A stretch of DNA of 64,000 nucleotides, taken from assembly GCA_964410965.1 (NCBI GenBank), contig CAYPIY010000002.1, forward strand, positions 186,001-250,000, given 5' to 3'. The stretch comes from JBBIRG01 sp964410965 (GTDB taxonomy: Bacteria; CLD3; SB21; JBBIRG01). The notes below the pieces were generated by a model. That model was given only the letters and a program-made list of their open reading frames with translations, was not told the origin of the DNA and did no database searches. Below, in pieces: positions 53,623-61,425 of this stretch. The position numbers and the translations under genes were made by a program. Within the stretch, counting starts at the first letter, position 1; each line of letters begins with the position of its first letter.

Positions 53623-54612
53623 TTATTTAAATAACTCAACTATCATATAACTTATCGCCGCAATTCCCGCGGAGCACGGAATCGTCAATATCCATGCCCA
53701 AACAATTTTACCTGCGACACCCCAGCGGACAGCGCTCATTCTCCGTATGGATCCGATGCCCATGATTGATGCTGTTATAGTCTGAGTTGTACTTACGGGC
53801 ACGCCCAAAGCGGTTGATACAAATAATGTCACGGATGCACCGAATTCCGCGCAAAAACCGTCCACCGGCTTGAGTTTCGCGACTTTCTGGCCCATGGTTT
53901 TGACAATCCTCCAGCCCCCGAACATCGTTCCGGCAGCGATAGCGCCGTTACAGGAAATCACCACCCAGAACGGCACATAAAAAGTATCGCCGAGCCAGCC
54001 CGCGCTGAAAAGCAATCCGGCGATGATTCCCATTGTTTTTTGAGCGTCGTTTCCCCCGTGTCCCAGGCTGTAGGCCGCCGCTGATAAAAGTTGCCCTTTC
54101 CGGAAAAAACTGTCAACTTTGTTTGGAGCGGAATGTCTGAAAATCCAATATACTGCTACTCCGATCAGGAATCCAAGCGTTAAGCCGACTAACGGAGCCA
54201 AAAACACAAAAAGTGTCGTTTTTAAAATACCAGCCCAAACAAGACTTGTCGGGCCGGCTTTACATAAACCCGCTCCTATTAAACCGCCGATCAAGGCGTG
54301 GGATGAACTCGTCGGAAGGCCATAATACCATGTGATAAGATCCCAAAGAATCGCGCCCATCAGCGTCGCGAAGATCACATCGGAATTCACAATCGAAATA
54401 TCAATGATCCCTTTTCCGATGGTTCCGGCGACATGCAGCCCAAAGAATAAAAAAGCGACAAAATTGAAAAAAGCAGCCCACATCACGGCGTATTTCGGAG
54501 ATAAAACACGTGTGGACACGATGGTCGCGATGGAATTGGCTGAATCATGGAATCCGTTAATAAAATCGAATACGAGCGCAAGAAAAATCAGAAAAAAAAC
54601 ATAATATTCCAT
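53623..54612 (-). CDS. pit: Pit-family inorganic phosphate transporter
   Basis: A 329-residue inner-membrane protein with about ten hydrophobic helices in two inverted halves. Each half carries the family signature: GFHDSANSIATIVSTRVL (residues 20-37) and GHGGNDAQKTMGI (about 185-197). By family knowledge it carries metal-phosphate with protons or sodium, at low affinity. It follows its DUF47 partner by 5 nt on the same strand, the standard two-gene arrangement. No PhoB or pst genes are near. The symbol is for the family; sulfate or other anion transport is described for some members. Confidence 0.92.
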   Translation of the reverse strand: MEYYVFFLIFLALVFDFINGFHDSANSIATIVSTRVLSPKYAVMWAAFFNFVAFLFFGLHVAGTIGKGIIDISIVNSDVIFATLMGAILWDLITWYYGLPTSSSHALIGGLIGAGLCKAGPTSLVWAGILKTTLFVFLAPLVGLTLGFLIGVAVYWIFRHSAPNKVDSFFRKGQLLSAAAYSLGHGGNDAQKTMGIIAGLLFSAGWLGDTFYVPFWVVISCNGAIAAGTMFGGWRIVKTMGQKVAKLKPVDGFCAEFGASVTLFVSTALGVPVSTTQTITASIMGIGSIRRMSAVRWGVAGKIVWAWILTIPCSAGIAAISYMIVELFK

Positions 54613-54617
54613 ATAAA

Positions 54618-55244
54618 TTACGCCTGTTTTACAATGATCGACTCAATGACATTCGCGACGTCTTCGCATATATCCAGCACGATTTCGGTCCCTTCATACG
54701 CTTCTTTCCATTTAATGAACGTAATGGGATCTTTGGTTTTTTCCAGAAGTTCGCCGATCGCCTGGTCTTTCAGGTCATCGCCGATATTCTCGAAATGATT
54801 GACCTCAATACAATACTTCAGAACCGACTTGTAGTTTTTCGTGTGACTCATGTCCTGAATCGCCCTGATCAGAGACTGAATCGATTGTTCAATCGTTTCG
54901 GCGAATTTGATCAGGATAGGGTTGACTTCGTTGATTTTATAAATTCCCATGCGTTTTGCGGTTGAATAGAGCATATCGATAATATTATCCGCTTTATGCG
55001 CGAGTTCATGAATGTCTTCACGGTCGAAAGGCGTGATAAATGTCCGGTTAAGCCGGTCGATGATATCGTGAGTTACATTATCGCAACGGTGTTCAATGTC
55101 TTCCAGCTTCTTAATGGATTCCATATCAAATTTTCCGGCCAGAGCCAGTTCACGGAACGACTTTCCCGCTTCTGCAATCAGTGCCGCCTGCTGGTTGAAA
55201 AGTTCAAAAAAATTTTCGTCTTTTGGTATAAAACTGAAACCCAT
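54618..55244 (-). CDS. DUF47 / PhoU-like Pit accessory protein
   Basis: A 208-residue all-helical cytosolic protein of the TIGR00153/DUF47 family, distantly related to PhoU. Typical segments are FFELFNQQAALIAEAGKSF, the acidic metal-binding stretch KKLEDIEHRCDNVTHDIID, and TPFDREDIHELAHKADNIID, which matches the family's second metal motif. It probably regulates the transporter encoded 5 nt downstream. GGAG stands 8 nt before the ATG. The upstream 144-nt spacer to the divergent lipoprotein gene is AT-rich with several TATAAT-like words, none clearly best. Confidence 0.92.
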   Translation of the reverse strand: MGFSFIPKDENFFELFNQQAALIAEAGKSFRELALAGKFDMESIKKLEDIEHRCDNVTHDIIDRLNRTFITPFDREDIHELAHKADNIIDMLYSTAKRMGIYKINEVNPILIKFAETIEQSIQSLIRAIQDMSHTKNYKSVLKYCIEVNHFENIGDDLKDQAIGELLEKTKDPITFIKWKEAYEGTEIVLDICEDVANVIESIIVKQA

Positions 55245-55388
55245 GGCATGACTCCGGTTTTGTTATAATAATTTCGGACCCGGGCGAAGATAATAGAATA
55301 ATAATAATTATACAACAAAAAGATAATTTATGGAAATAAACACTTAAAACATATATTATATATAAGACTTTATAGTAACATAATACCT

Positions 55389-55916
55389 ATGAATCAAAAT
55401 GCCACTCTCATGATCCGATGGTATTTGATAATATTTCTTGAATTCACATTTACATTATCAATCATCTCCTGCGGATCGCCCTATCCTGAATCGGATGGCG
55501 TATATGTGTATCACTCGTCCGGCTGCGATACGCTGAAACAAGGCATTCTGGAGGGAAAACAAATTCAATACATGACGATTTTTCAAATCAAAAACCTTTC
55601 CGGATTGGCTTTTCATGAAATCGATTCAGTCATATTTAAATTACCCGAAGCTGACAAGGATTCCATCAGCGTTTTAAAACTTAAATATGAAAAAGGGGAA
55701 TTTATCCACGGCGCGGGCCGCATGACAAAATGGAGGCCTGAATTATGGATCTACGATCATGACATTCCGGCTCATGCGAAAAACATTCCGGGCAGAAAAA
55801 ATATTTTGAGAATCGTTTTTCAAGAAAGACTCTCCACGGGTGTTTACGCGATTTGCGTTAAAAAGCAGGATTCAGGATTTCCGGAAATACATTATTATGA
55901 TTTTAACATTGAATGA
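55389..55916 (+). CDS. Small lipoprotein of unknown function
   Basis: 175 residues with an N-terminal hydrophobic segment and lipobox (LSIISC, Cys at about residue 28), so it is a lipid-anchored periplasmic or outer-membrane protein. An internal ATG at 55410 (MIRWYLIIF) would give a more standard signal length; ribosome sites are weak for both. The mature part is beta-rich (TIFQIKNLSGLAFHEIDSVIF, GVYAICVKKQDSGFPEI) and unrecognised. It is flanked by the divergent pit operon and the convergent hydE end (27 nt away), so it is a single-gene unit with no functional hint from context. Confidence 0.65.
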   Translation: MNQNATLMIRWYLIIFLEFTFTLSIISCGSPYPESDGVYVYHSSGCDTLKQGILEGKQIQYMTIFQIKNLSGLAFHEIDSVIFKLPEADKDSISVLKLKYEKGEFIHGAGRMTKWRPELWIYDHDIPAHAKNIPGRKNILRIVFQERLSTGVYAICVKKQDSGFPEIHYYDFNIE

Positions 55917-55943
55917 CCCGGTTGGGTTTCCGGAAAATTTGAT

Positions 55944-57020
55944 TTACCCGCAATGGGATTTTGTATAGTGTTTCGAATCTCCCCATTCATCGAAACCGAT
56001 TTCGCATCCGGCGAGCCGCACTCTTGCTTCAATGTATTTTCCGCAGTCTTCCGGCGATTCGTCCGTACATGGCTTGTTCGCGTATAGTTTGTAATCATCG
56101 CGGTAATTTCCCGGCGTAATGTTCGGCATGAGAATGTTCGCTCCGATTTTCAGCGCTTTTTCCCGTCCCGTTTTATCGATGGCCTGCAATGCCGTTGTCG
56201 AGGCGATATTGATGTCCGGCATGAGAATACGGAGAACGGCGATCATTTTCAGGGTCAGTTCAAACCGTTCCTGCAAAGGTAAAAGCCCGTCCTTTAACTG
56301 AACCAGCGGCGTGTCTTCATGTTCGATGTAAGGGCCCGTGCCGCACATGTCGATATCCAATTCTTTCATGAATAACAAATCATTCGCCAGATCGCCCACG
56401 GTTTGTCCCGGAAGGCCAATCATCACACCGGTGCCGGTCATATACCCAACTTTTTTAAGCAATCGCAGGCATTCGATGCGCCGGTTCCAACGATGATCGT
56501 ACGGATGCAGCACTGCATACAAATACGGATTCGATGTTTCGATGCGCAGTAAATAACGGTGCGCGCCTGCGTCAAACCAACGCCGGTAAGTTTCTTCCGT
56601 TTGTTCCCCGCAGGATAGGGTTATGCCCAGTTTCCCGCCGGAAAGTTTTTTAATGTCGAGGATCAGCGATTCAATTTTACGGATAAACCATTCACTCTGA
56701 ATCTCGCCGGTCTGAATCACAATGGACCCGTATCGGTTTTCATAAGCAAAACGGGCCGCTTCTAGCGTTTCGTCATCGGAAATGAAATAACGGTTCACTT
56801 TATCGTTATCACGCCGGATGCCGCAGTAATAGCAGTTTTTGGCGCACCGGTTGGTCAATTCGATGAGCCCGCGCAGATAGACTTTATTACCTACTTGTTG
56901 TTCTTTGATTTCAGAGGATTTTTTTAGTAGAAGATCGCGGTCTTTTCCTGAACAACAGAGCAATTCGATGAGATCATTTTTCGCGAATCCGGTTTTATTT
57001 AATATTTCTTTAATTTCCAT
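55944..57020 (-). CDS. hydE: [FeFe] hydrogenase maturase HydE (radical SAM)
   Basis: This radical SAM enzyme is needed to assemble the 2Fe subcluster of the H-cluster, acting on a HydG-derived iron-cysteine complex. In 358 residues the SAM-cluster motif is Cys59-x3-Cys63-x2-Cys66 (NRCAKNCYYCGIR), with the GE-type motif at QTGEIQSEW and the conserved RIETSNPYLY and GTGVMIGLPGQT stretches. The optional second-cluster Cys set near the C terminus is incomplete (CTDESPEDC without the last Cys); this set is known to be dispensable in the family. It is the last gene of the hydrogenase operon, 42 nt after hydF. BioB and PylB relatives are excluded by the neighbours. Confidence 0.94.
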   Translation of the reverse strand: MEIKEILNKTGFAKNDLIELLCCSGKDRDLLLKKSSEIKEQQVGNKVYLRGLIELTNRCAKNCYYCGIRRDNDKVNRYFISDDETLEAARFAYENRYGSIVIQTGEIQSEWFIRKIESLILDIKKLSGGKLGITLSCGEQTEETYRRWFDAGAHRYLLRIETSNPYLYAVLHPYDHRWNRRIECLRLLKKVGYMTGTGVMIGLPGQTVGDLANDLLFMKELDIDMCGTGPYIEHEDTPLVQLKDGLLPLQERFELTLKMIAVLRILMPDINIASTTALQAIDKTGREKALKIGANILMPNITPGNYRDDYKLYANKPCTDESPEDCGKYIEARVRLAGCEIGFDEWGDSKHYTKSHCG

Positions 57021-57062
57021 AATCGTTCTTTATTGCTTCATGAATCACTATGCACGGCTCAT

Positions 57063-58277
57063 TTACAATGATGCGGTTGATGAATGAAAGGGTTTCATCG
57101 CCCGTTCGAATATTCCTTTCAGAAAAGCGATGGTCATGCCGTAATTCGTAACCGGAATGCCCGTGTCCGTAAAGGGTTTCAGCCGATTCATGATTTGCTT
57201 TCGTGTGGACATGCATCCGCCGCACTGGATGACGAGCGAATAAGAAGAGATGTTTTCCGGTAAAAAAGAGTTTCCGGCGATTATTTCGAAGGCAATGTTT
57301 TTGCCGGTATGCTGATTGATCCATTTCGGCAGTTTATGCCGTCCGATATCTTCGCAGCTAACCTGATGCGTGCAGGATTCGAGAATCAGGACTTTATCGC
57401 CGTCTTTCAGTTTTGAAATAAAACGGGTGCCGTGAATATATTTTTCAAACGGCCCTTTGATGCGGGCAAATAAAATGCTGAATCCGGTCAGCGGAACATC
57501 CGCAGGCACAACGGAGGAAACGTATTCAAAAGCCTGACTGTCGGTAACCGCGAGAGCGGGACGGATGTTCAGTTTAAAAAAATCTTTCAGTTCAGTTTCC
57601 TTAACCGACATACAGATGGCGTCATGATCCAGTGCGTCGCGCCAGGCCATCACCTGCGGAAGTATCATTCGTCCGTCCGGCGCTTCGCTGTCGATCGGCG
57701 TGATCAGGAGAACCACATCTTTAGGTTTCAGCAGTCCCTCAAAAAGAGAGGGTTTCTGATAAGCTGTTTGCGGAATCGTCCTCTTCAGTTCATCGATGAT
57801 CGTATCAAGATTCGATTTTGTAACAGCGCTGAAATCCACAACCGGCGCGTCGGAAACTGCCCTGATTTTTTCGATCGTCTCCGTCGTCATTTTTTCCGCA
57901 TCGGATTTATTGTGCGCGATGATGAACGGCACATCGACCGACTTCAAACGTGCGATAACTTCCTTTTCGTAACGGTCAAATTCATTTCCGGTGATCAGCA
58001 GAACGCCGCAGTCAACCTGGCGGATGATCTCCAGTGATTTTTTCACTCTTTTCTGTCCGAGATCACCGCTATCGTCAATTCCCGCTGTATCGATCATGAT
58101 CGCCGGCCCGATACCGAATATCTCCACGGATTTTTTTACAGGATCGGTGGTAGTGCCGGCAACATCCGACACGATCGCGACGTCCTGTCCCGTTATCGCG
58201 TTGATGAAAGAACTCTTGCCGTTGTTTCTTCTGCCGAATATTCCGATATGGGGTTTCAGGTCCCTGCCTTTGTTCAT
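57063..58277 (-). CDS. hydF: [FeFe] hydrogenase maturation GTPase HydF
   Basis: This is the scaffold that carries the 2Fe precursor and delivers it to apo-hydrogenase. The 404 residues show an N-terminal GTPase domain (P-loop GRRNNGKSS at 15-23, DVAGTTTDPV, DTAGIDD, HNKSDAE), a dimerisation domain and a C-terminal cluster domain with the HydF motif Cys-x-His (ESCTHQ, about residue 305) and a later Cys-x-x-Cys (QCGGC, about 355). It is separated from hydG by 118 nt containing a long inverted repeat (separate entry), the only sizeable gap in this operon. Confidence 0.95.
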   Translation of the reverse strand: MNKGRDLKPHIGIFGRRNNGKSSFINAITGQDVAIVSDVAGTTTDPVKKSVEIFGIGPAIMIDTAGIDDSGDLGQKRVKKSLEIIRQVDCGVLLITGNEFDRYEKEVIARLKSVDVPFIIAHNKSDAEKMTTETIEKIRAVSDAPVVDFSAVTKSNLDTIIDELKRTIPQTAYQKPSLFEGLLKPKDVVLLITPIDSEAPDGRMILPQVMAWRDALDHDAICMSVKETELKDFFKLNIRPALAVTDSQAFEYVSSVVPADVPLTGFSILFARIKGPFEKYIHGTRFISKLKDGDKVLILESCTHQVSCEDIGRHKLPKWINQHTGKNIAFEIIAGNSFLPENISSYSLVIQCGGCMSTRKQIMNRLKPFTDTGIPVTNYGMTIAFLKGIFERAMKPFHSSTASL

Positions 58278-58292
58278 GAATAGGCCTTTGTT

Positions 58293-58384
58293 TTAAACCT
58301 TGAAGGTCTTATGTCTTGAATATCTTTTTCTTTACAAAAAAATATTTCGTAAAAATTTAACAACGCAGGACTTTCAAGGTTTAA
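58293..58384. repeat. Inverted-repeat element between hydG and hydF
   Basis: TTAAACCTTGAAGGTC (58293-58308) and GACTTTCAAGGTTTAA (58369-58384) are reverse complements over 16 bases except one G-U-type change, enclosing 60 nt of AT-rich sequence. In the transcript this would fold into a long stem. It may be a mobile palindromic repeat (MITE or REP-like) or an operon-internal processing or attenuation signal; only one copy is visible in this window. Confidence 0.55.
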
Positions 58385-58395
58385 GGATAAAATAA

Positions 58396-59823
58396 TTAAA
58401 AATACAAATCCCGCTTACCGGCTTTGATCAGCTCCAGTTTGTTTTTCAGTTGTGTCACCGTCCCATTATTGTCAAGCAATAGGATTTCACGTTCAATCAG
58501 CTGCCAGCCTTTATTTTTCGTCTCCTCCGGAGCGTAATCGTGAAGGTATTCGGCCAGCGTGAGAATAGCGTTCGGAGTACAGTACCGCTTGATAAATCCC
58601 GGAACGGAAAATTCCATAAAATGTTCGCCGGTACGTCCAAGACGGTAACACGCCGTACAAAACGACGGCAGCATATTCTGACCGATTAATTCATCGATGA
58701 TTTCGTTCAGCGAACGGTTATCGTTGATCCGGAACTGGCCTTTGTTCAGGTTCTGTTCTTCATTGATGCTGTTGGAGTAACTGCCGAGCTCAAGTTTCGT
58801 ACCGCCGTCAATCTGGGAAACTCCGTATTTTAATACTTCATTGCGCAGGGCAGCTGACTCCCGCGCGGTAAGAATCATACCAGTGTAAGGAACCGTCAGC
58901 CGGATAACGGCGATCATCTTGGTAAAATCGTCATCATCCACAAAATATTGTTTGCCCATCTGCAGCATCGAGGCATCCTTGATCCGCGGGAATGAAATCG
59001 TGTGGGGACCGACGTTGTAGCAGGCTTCCAGGTGATTCGTATGCCGCACCAGGCCGAGCACTTCGTATTTCCAGTCGTACAAACCGAACAGCGCGCCGAT
59101 ACCGACGTCGTCCAGCCCCGCTTCCTGGGCGCGGTCGAGGGAAGTCAGCCGGTAGGAATAATCCGCTTTTTTTCCGCGGAGATGGTACGTCTTGTAGGCT
59201 TCCGGATGATACGTTTCCTGAAAAATCTGATAAGTACCGATGCCGGCTTCTTTAACGGTGCGAAATCCTTTGGTATCCAGCGGAGCAGCGTTGATATTGA
59301 CCCTACGGATTTCACCGTTCCCTTTTTTTACGCTGTATGCGAGTTTGACGGAATGCGCAATGAACGCGGCATCATACTGCTGATGCTCGCCGAAAACCAG
59401 GATCAGCCGCTTCTGGCCGTTGTCTTCCAGCGCCTCAATTTCGCGTACGATTTCCCCGTCGTTCAGCGTTTTCCGGACAGCACCGGTATTCGTCGAGCGG
59501 AATCCGCAATAGGTACAGTTGTTCGAGCATTTGTTACCGATGTATAAAGGAGCAAAAAGAACGATGCGGTTTCCGTAAACCAATTCTTTCAGCTTTCGTG
59601 CACCGTCTTTGATCTGTTCAATCTGGCCGGGTTCACTGGCATTCAGCAAAACCGCCGTTTCCTGCATTGTCAGGCGGTTTTTATTAAGGGACTTTCCGAT
59701 GATGTCGCCGATCCTCGCCGAATCCGGTTTTGCGTTGTTCAGTATTCCGCTGATCTCTTCCGGATCGATAAACGGGACATGCGGCTTGTCCGGAATATTA
59801 TATTTTTCAGGATTGAATTTCAT
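58396..59823 (-). CDS. hydG: [FeFe] hydrogenase maturase HydG (tyrosine lyase)
   Basis: This radical SAM enzyme splits tyrosine to supply the CO and CN ligands and the iron synthon of the H-cluster. The 475 residues carry the SAM-cluster motif Cys99-x3-Cys103-x2-Cys106 (NKCSNNCTYCGFR) and the HydG-specific C-terminal cluster motif Cys389-x2-Cys392-x22-Cys415 with exact spacing. The latter separates it from ThiH, which lacks that cluster. Its ATG lies 3 nt after the upstream receiver-kinase gene, so regulatory and maturation genes are translated as one unit. Confidence 0.96.
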   Translation of the reverse strand: MKFNPEKYNIPDKPHVPFIDPEEISGILNNAKPDSARIGDIIGKSLNKNRLTMQETAVLLNASEPGQIEQIKDGARKLKELVYGNRIVLFAPLYIGNKCSNNCTYCGFRSTNTGAVRKTLNDGEIVREIEALEDNGQKRLILVFGEHQQYDAAFIAHSVKLAYSVKKGNGEIRRVNINAAPLDTKGFRTVKEAGIGTYQIFQETYHPEAYKTYHLRGKKADYSYRLTSLDRAQEAGLDDVGIGALFGLYDWKYEVLGLVRHTNHLEACYNVGPHTISFPRIKDASMLQMGKQYFVDDDDFTKMIAVIRLTVPYTGMILTARESAALRNEVLKYGVSQIDGGTKLELGSYSNSINEEQNLNKGQFRINDNRSLNEIIDELIGQNMLPSFCTACYRLGRTGEHFMEFSVPGFIKRYCTPNAILTLAEYLHDYAPEETKNKGWQLIEREILLLDNNGTVTQLKNKLELIKAGKRDLYF

Positions 59824-59826
59824 GAT

Positions 59827-60957
59827 TCACGCTTTCACCGGTAATTCCACGGTAAACGTCGTGCCATGATCCGGTACGCTGGCGACATTAATCGTACCGC
59901 CGTAGCTTTCCTCGACGATTTTTTTCGTGATGGATAATCCCAGCCCGCTGCCGGTGATCGCGCGCGTTTTCTCGTTTTTGATGCGGACGAAATCGCCGAA
60001 GAGCTTGGATAAATCCTCTTCCGACATGCCGATTCCTGTATCTTTCACGGAAATCTGAATGCGGCCGTCATTATGGTTGATATTACAGAAAACATCGCCG
60101 CCGTCTTTGTTGTATTTCACCGCATTGGAGATCAGGTTGTTAAAAATGATTTTAATTTCTTCCGTATCGGCCGATAAAAATATCTGGTCTGTATCATAGT
60201 CGATGTTAACGGAAACGTTTTTCTGAATGGCTAACGGCGATACGGTATCTTTGGTAATCCTCGCTATTTCGACCAAATCGACCTTTGTATTTTCACGGAC
60301 TTTTTTCCCGGATTCGAGCCGCGTCAGGTCGAGCAGATCGCCGATAAGCGACCGCATGCCCTTGATCCGCTCGATGCAGCGATTCAGCATCACTTCATAA
60401 TCATCGAGATTGCTCCCGGCCTGACGTTCCTGCATCGTGATCAGGTATCCCTCAATGGCGTTGATCGGCGATTTCAGTTCATGGGACAGGATCGACAGGA
60501 AACGGAAACGCGATTCCTTTCCGTCGTTCGTAAGATTTTTTGTCATCCGCTTCAGGTAGAGGTGCTTTGTGATGTTTTCCATCGAGGTCTTGAGTTCGGC
60601 GGGCGTGAACGGTTTCGGGACGAAATTGTACGCACCGTTCTGAGTGGCCTGCACGGCGAGATCCAACGACGCGTAGGACGTGATCATCATCACGCAACAG
60701 TCAAATTTTTTTTTGTTGATATGTTCCAGCACATCGATGCCGTCCATTCCGGGAAGTTTGTTGTCTAAGAGCACAATATCGACCGGCCGGCTTTCGATGA
60801 TCTGAATCGCTTCTTCGCCGGATTCGCATTCGGTGAGGCTGAACGTAAATTCTTCCTCCAGGAACGGAAAATCAACCGCGAAATTCGAAAGGACGCGTTT
60901 TATACCGGAACGGATCCCAGCTTCGTCGTCGACAATTAATACATTTAAGTTTGCCAT
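59827..60957 (-). CDS. Receiver-histidine kinase hybrid (REC-HisKA-HATPase)
   Basis: 376 residues, cytosolic, with reversed hybrid order: an N-terminal receiver (about 1-130; phospho-acceptor Asp65 in LLDNKLPGMDG, Lys in VPKPF) followed by HisKA with His159 (ILSHELKSP) and HATPase (N box NNLISNAVKY, G1 DTGIGM, G2 GSGLGLSITKK). Such proteins take phosphate on the receiver and in turn control their own kinase, a typical relay intermediate. It lies 9 nt after the lone receiver gene and directly before hydG. The probable upstream donor is the hydrogenase-kinase fusion encoded 2 genes earlier (inference). Confidence 0.93.
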   Translation of the reverse strand: MANLNVLIVDDEAGIRSGIKRVLSNFAVDFPFLEEEFTFSLTECESGEEAIQIIESRPVDIVLLDNKLPGMDGIDVLEHINKKKFDCCVMMITSYASLDLAVQATQNGAYNFVPKPFTPAELKTSMENITKHLYLKRMTKNLTNDGKESRFRFLSILSHELKSPINAIEGYLITMQERQAGSNLDDYEVMLNRCIERIKGMRSLIGDLLDLTRLESGKKVRENTKVDLVEIARITKDTVSPLAIQKNVSVNIDYDTDQIFLSADTEEIKIIFNNLISNAVKYNKDGGDVFCNINHNDGRIQISVKDTGIGMSEEDLSKLFGDFVRIKNEKTRAITGSGLGLSITKKIVEESYGGTINVASVPDHGTTFTVELPVKA

Positions 60958-60966
60958 GGCTTTTGC

Positions 60967-61365
60967 CTAAAGATGTAACAGTTGTTTGATTTCTTTTTCA
61001 AGCTGTTCCGGGCGAAGTCCTTTTTCGATATACCGGTCCGCCTTGATCCAGCTTTTCTGTTCGGGCGTATCCAGCCCGAAAACGATGCCGGTATCTGCCG
61101 TCACCGCCGTTGCAATAATGACCGGGACGTCCGGGTATTTTTTCTTCAGCGTGTAACTCAGGATGAATCCGCTGTCGCGGTTGTCCATCATCAAATCAAA
61201 GATCGCGAGATCTGGTTTCTGTTCCCGGATGACTTTCTCGGCTTCTTTCTGGGTTTCAGCGGTTATGACGCGGAAACCCATGTTCTGAATTTGCGCGGAC
61301 ATCTGGTTCAGAATATCCATATCGTCGTCCGCAATGAGAATCGTTTTACTGTTTATCGGTTTCAT
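60967..61365 (-). CDS. Stand-alone response regulator receiver
   Basis: A 132-residue single receiver domain: acidic pair DDD at 13-15, phospho-acceptor Asp57 (AIFDLMMDNRDSG), Thr/Ala at ATAVTAD and a Lys at YIEKGLRPEQL in the usual position. It lacks an output domain, so it acts by protein contact or as a phosphate shuttle. It is 60 nt downstream of the hydrogenase-kinase fusion and 9 nt upstream of the REC-kinase hybrid, an arrangement suggesting a relay between those two proteins. Confidence 0.93.
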   Translation of the reverse strand: MKPINSKTILIADDDMDILNQMSAQIQNMGFRVITAETQKEAEKVIREQKPDLAIFDLMMDNRDSGFILSYTLKKKYPDVPVIIATAVTADTGIVFGLDTPEQKSWIKADRYIEKGLRPEQLEKEIKQLLHL

Positions 61366-61425
61366 AGTTTCGCTTCTTGTTTAATCTGAAAATGTTTTAA
61401 CTTCCGGAGTTGCGGCTTTCTGCGG

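Noticed and set aside
55944..57020. Biotin synthase (BioB) for the radical SAM gene
   Set aside because: The hydF and hydG neighbours and the HydE-type RIETSNPYLY and GTGVMIGLPGQT segments fit HydE; BioB's 2Fe-2S ligands are not present.
58396..59823. ThiH for the second radical SAM gene
   Set aside because: The exact C-x2-C-x22-C C-terminal motif is specific to HydG, and there are no thiamine genes nearby.
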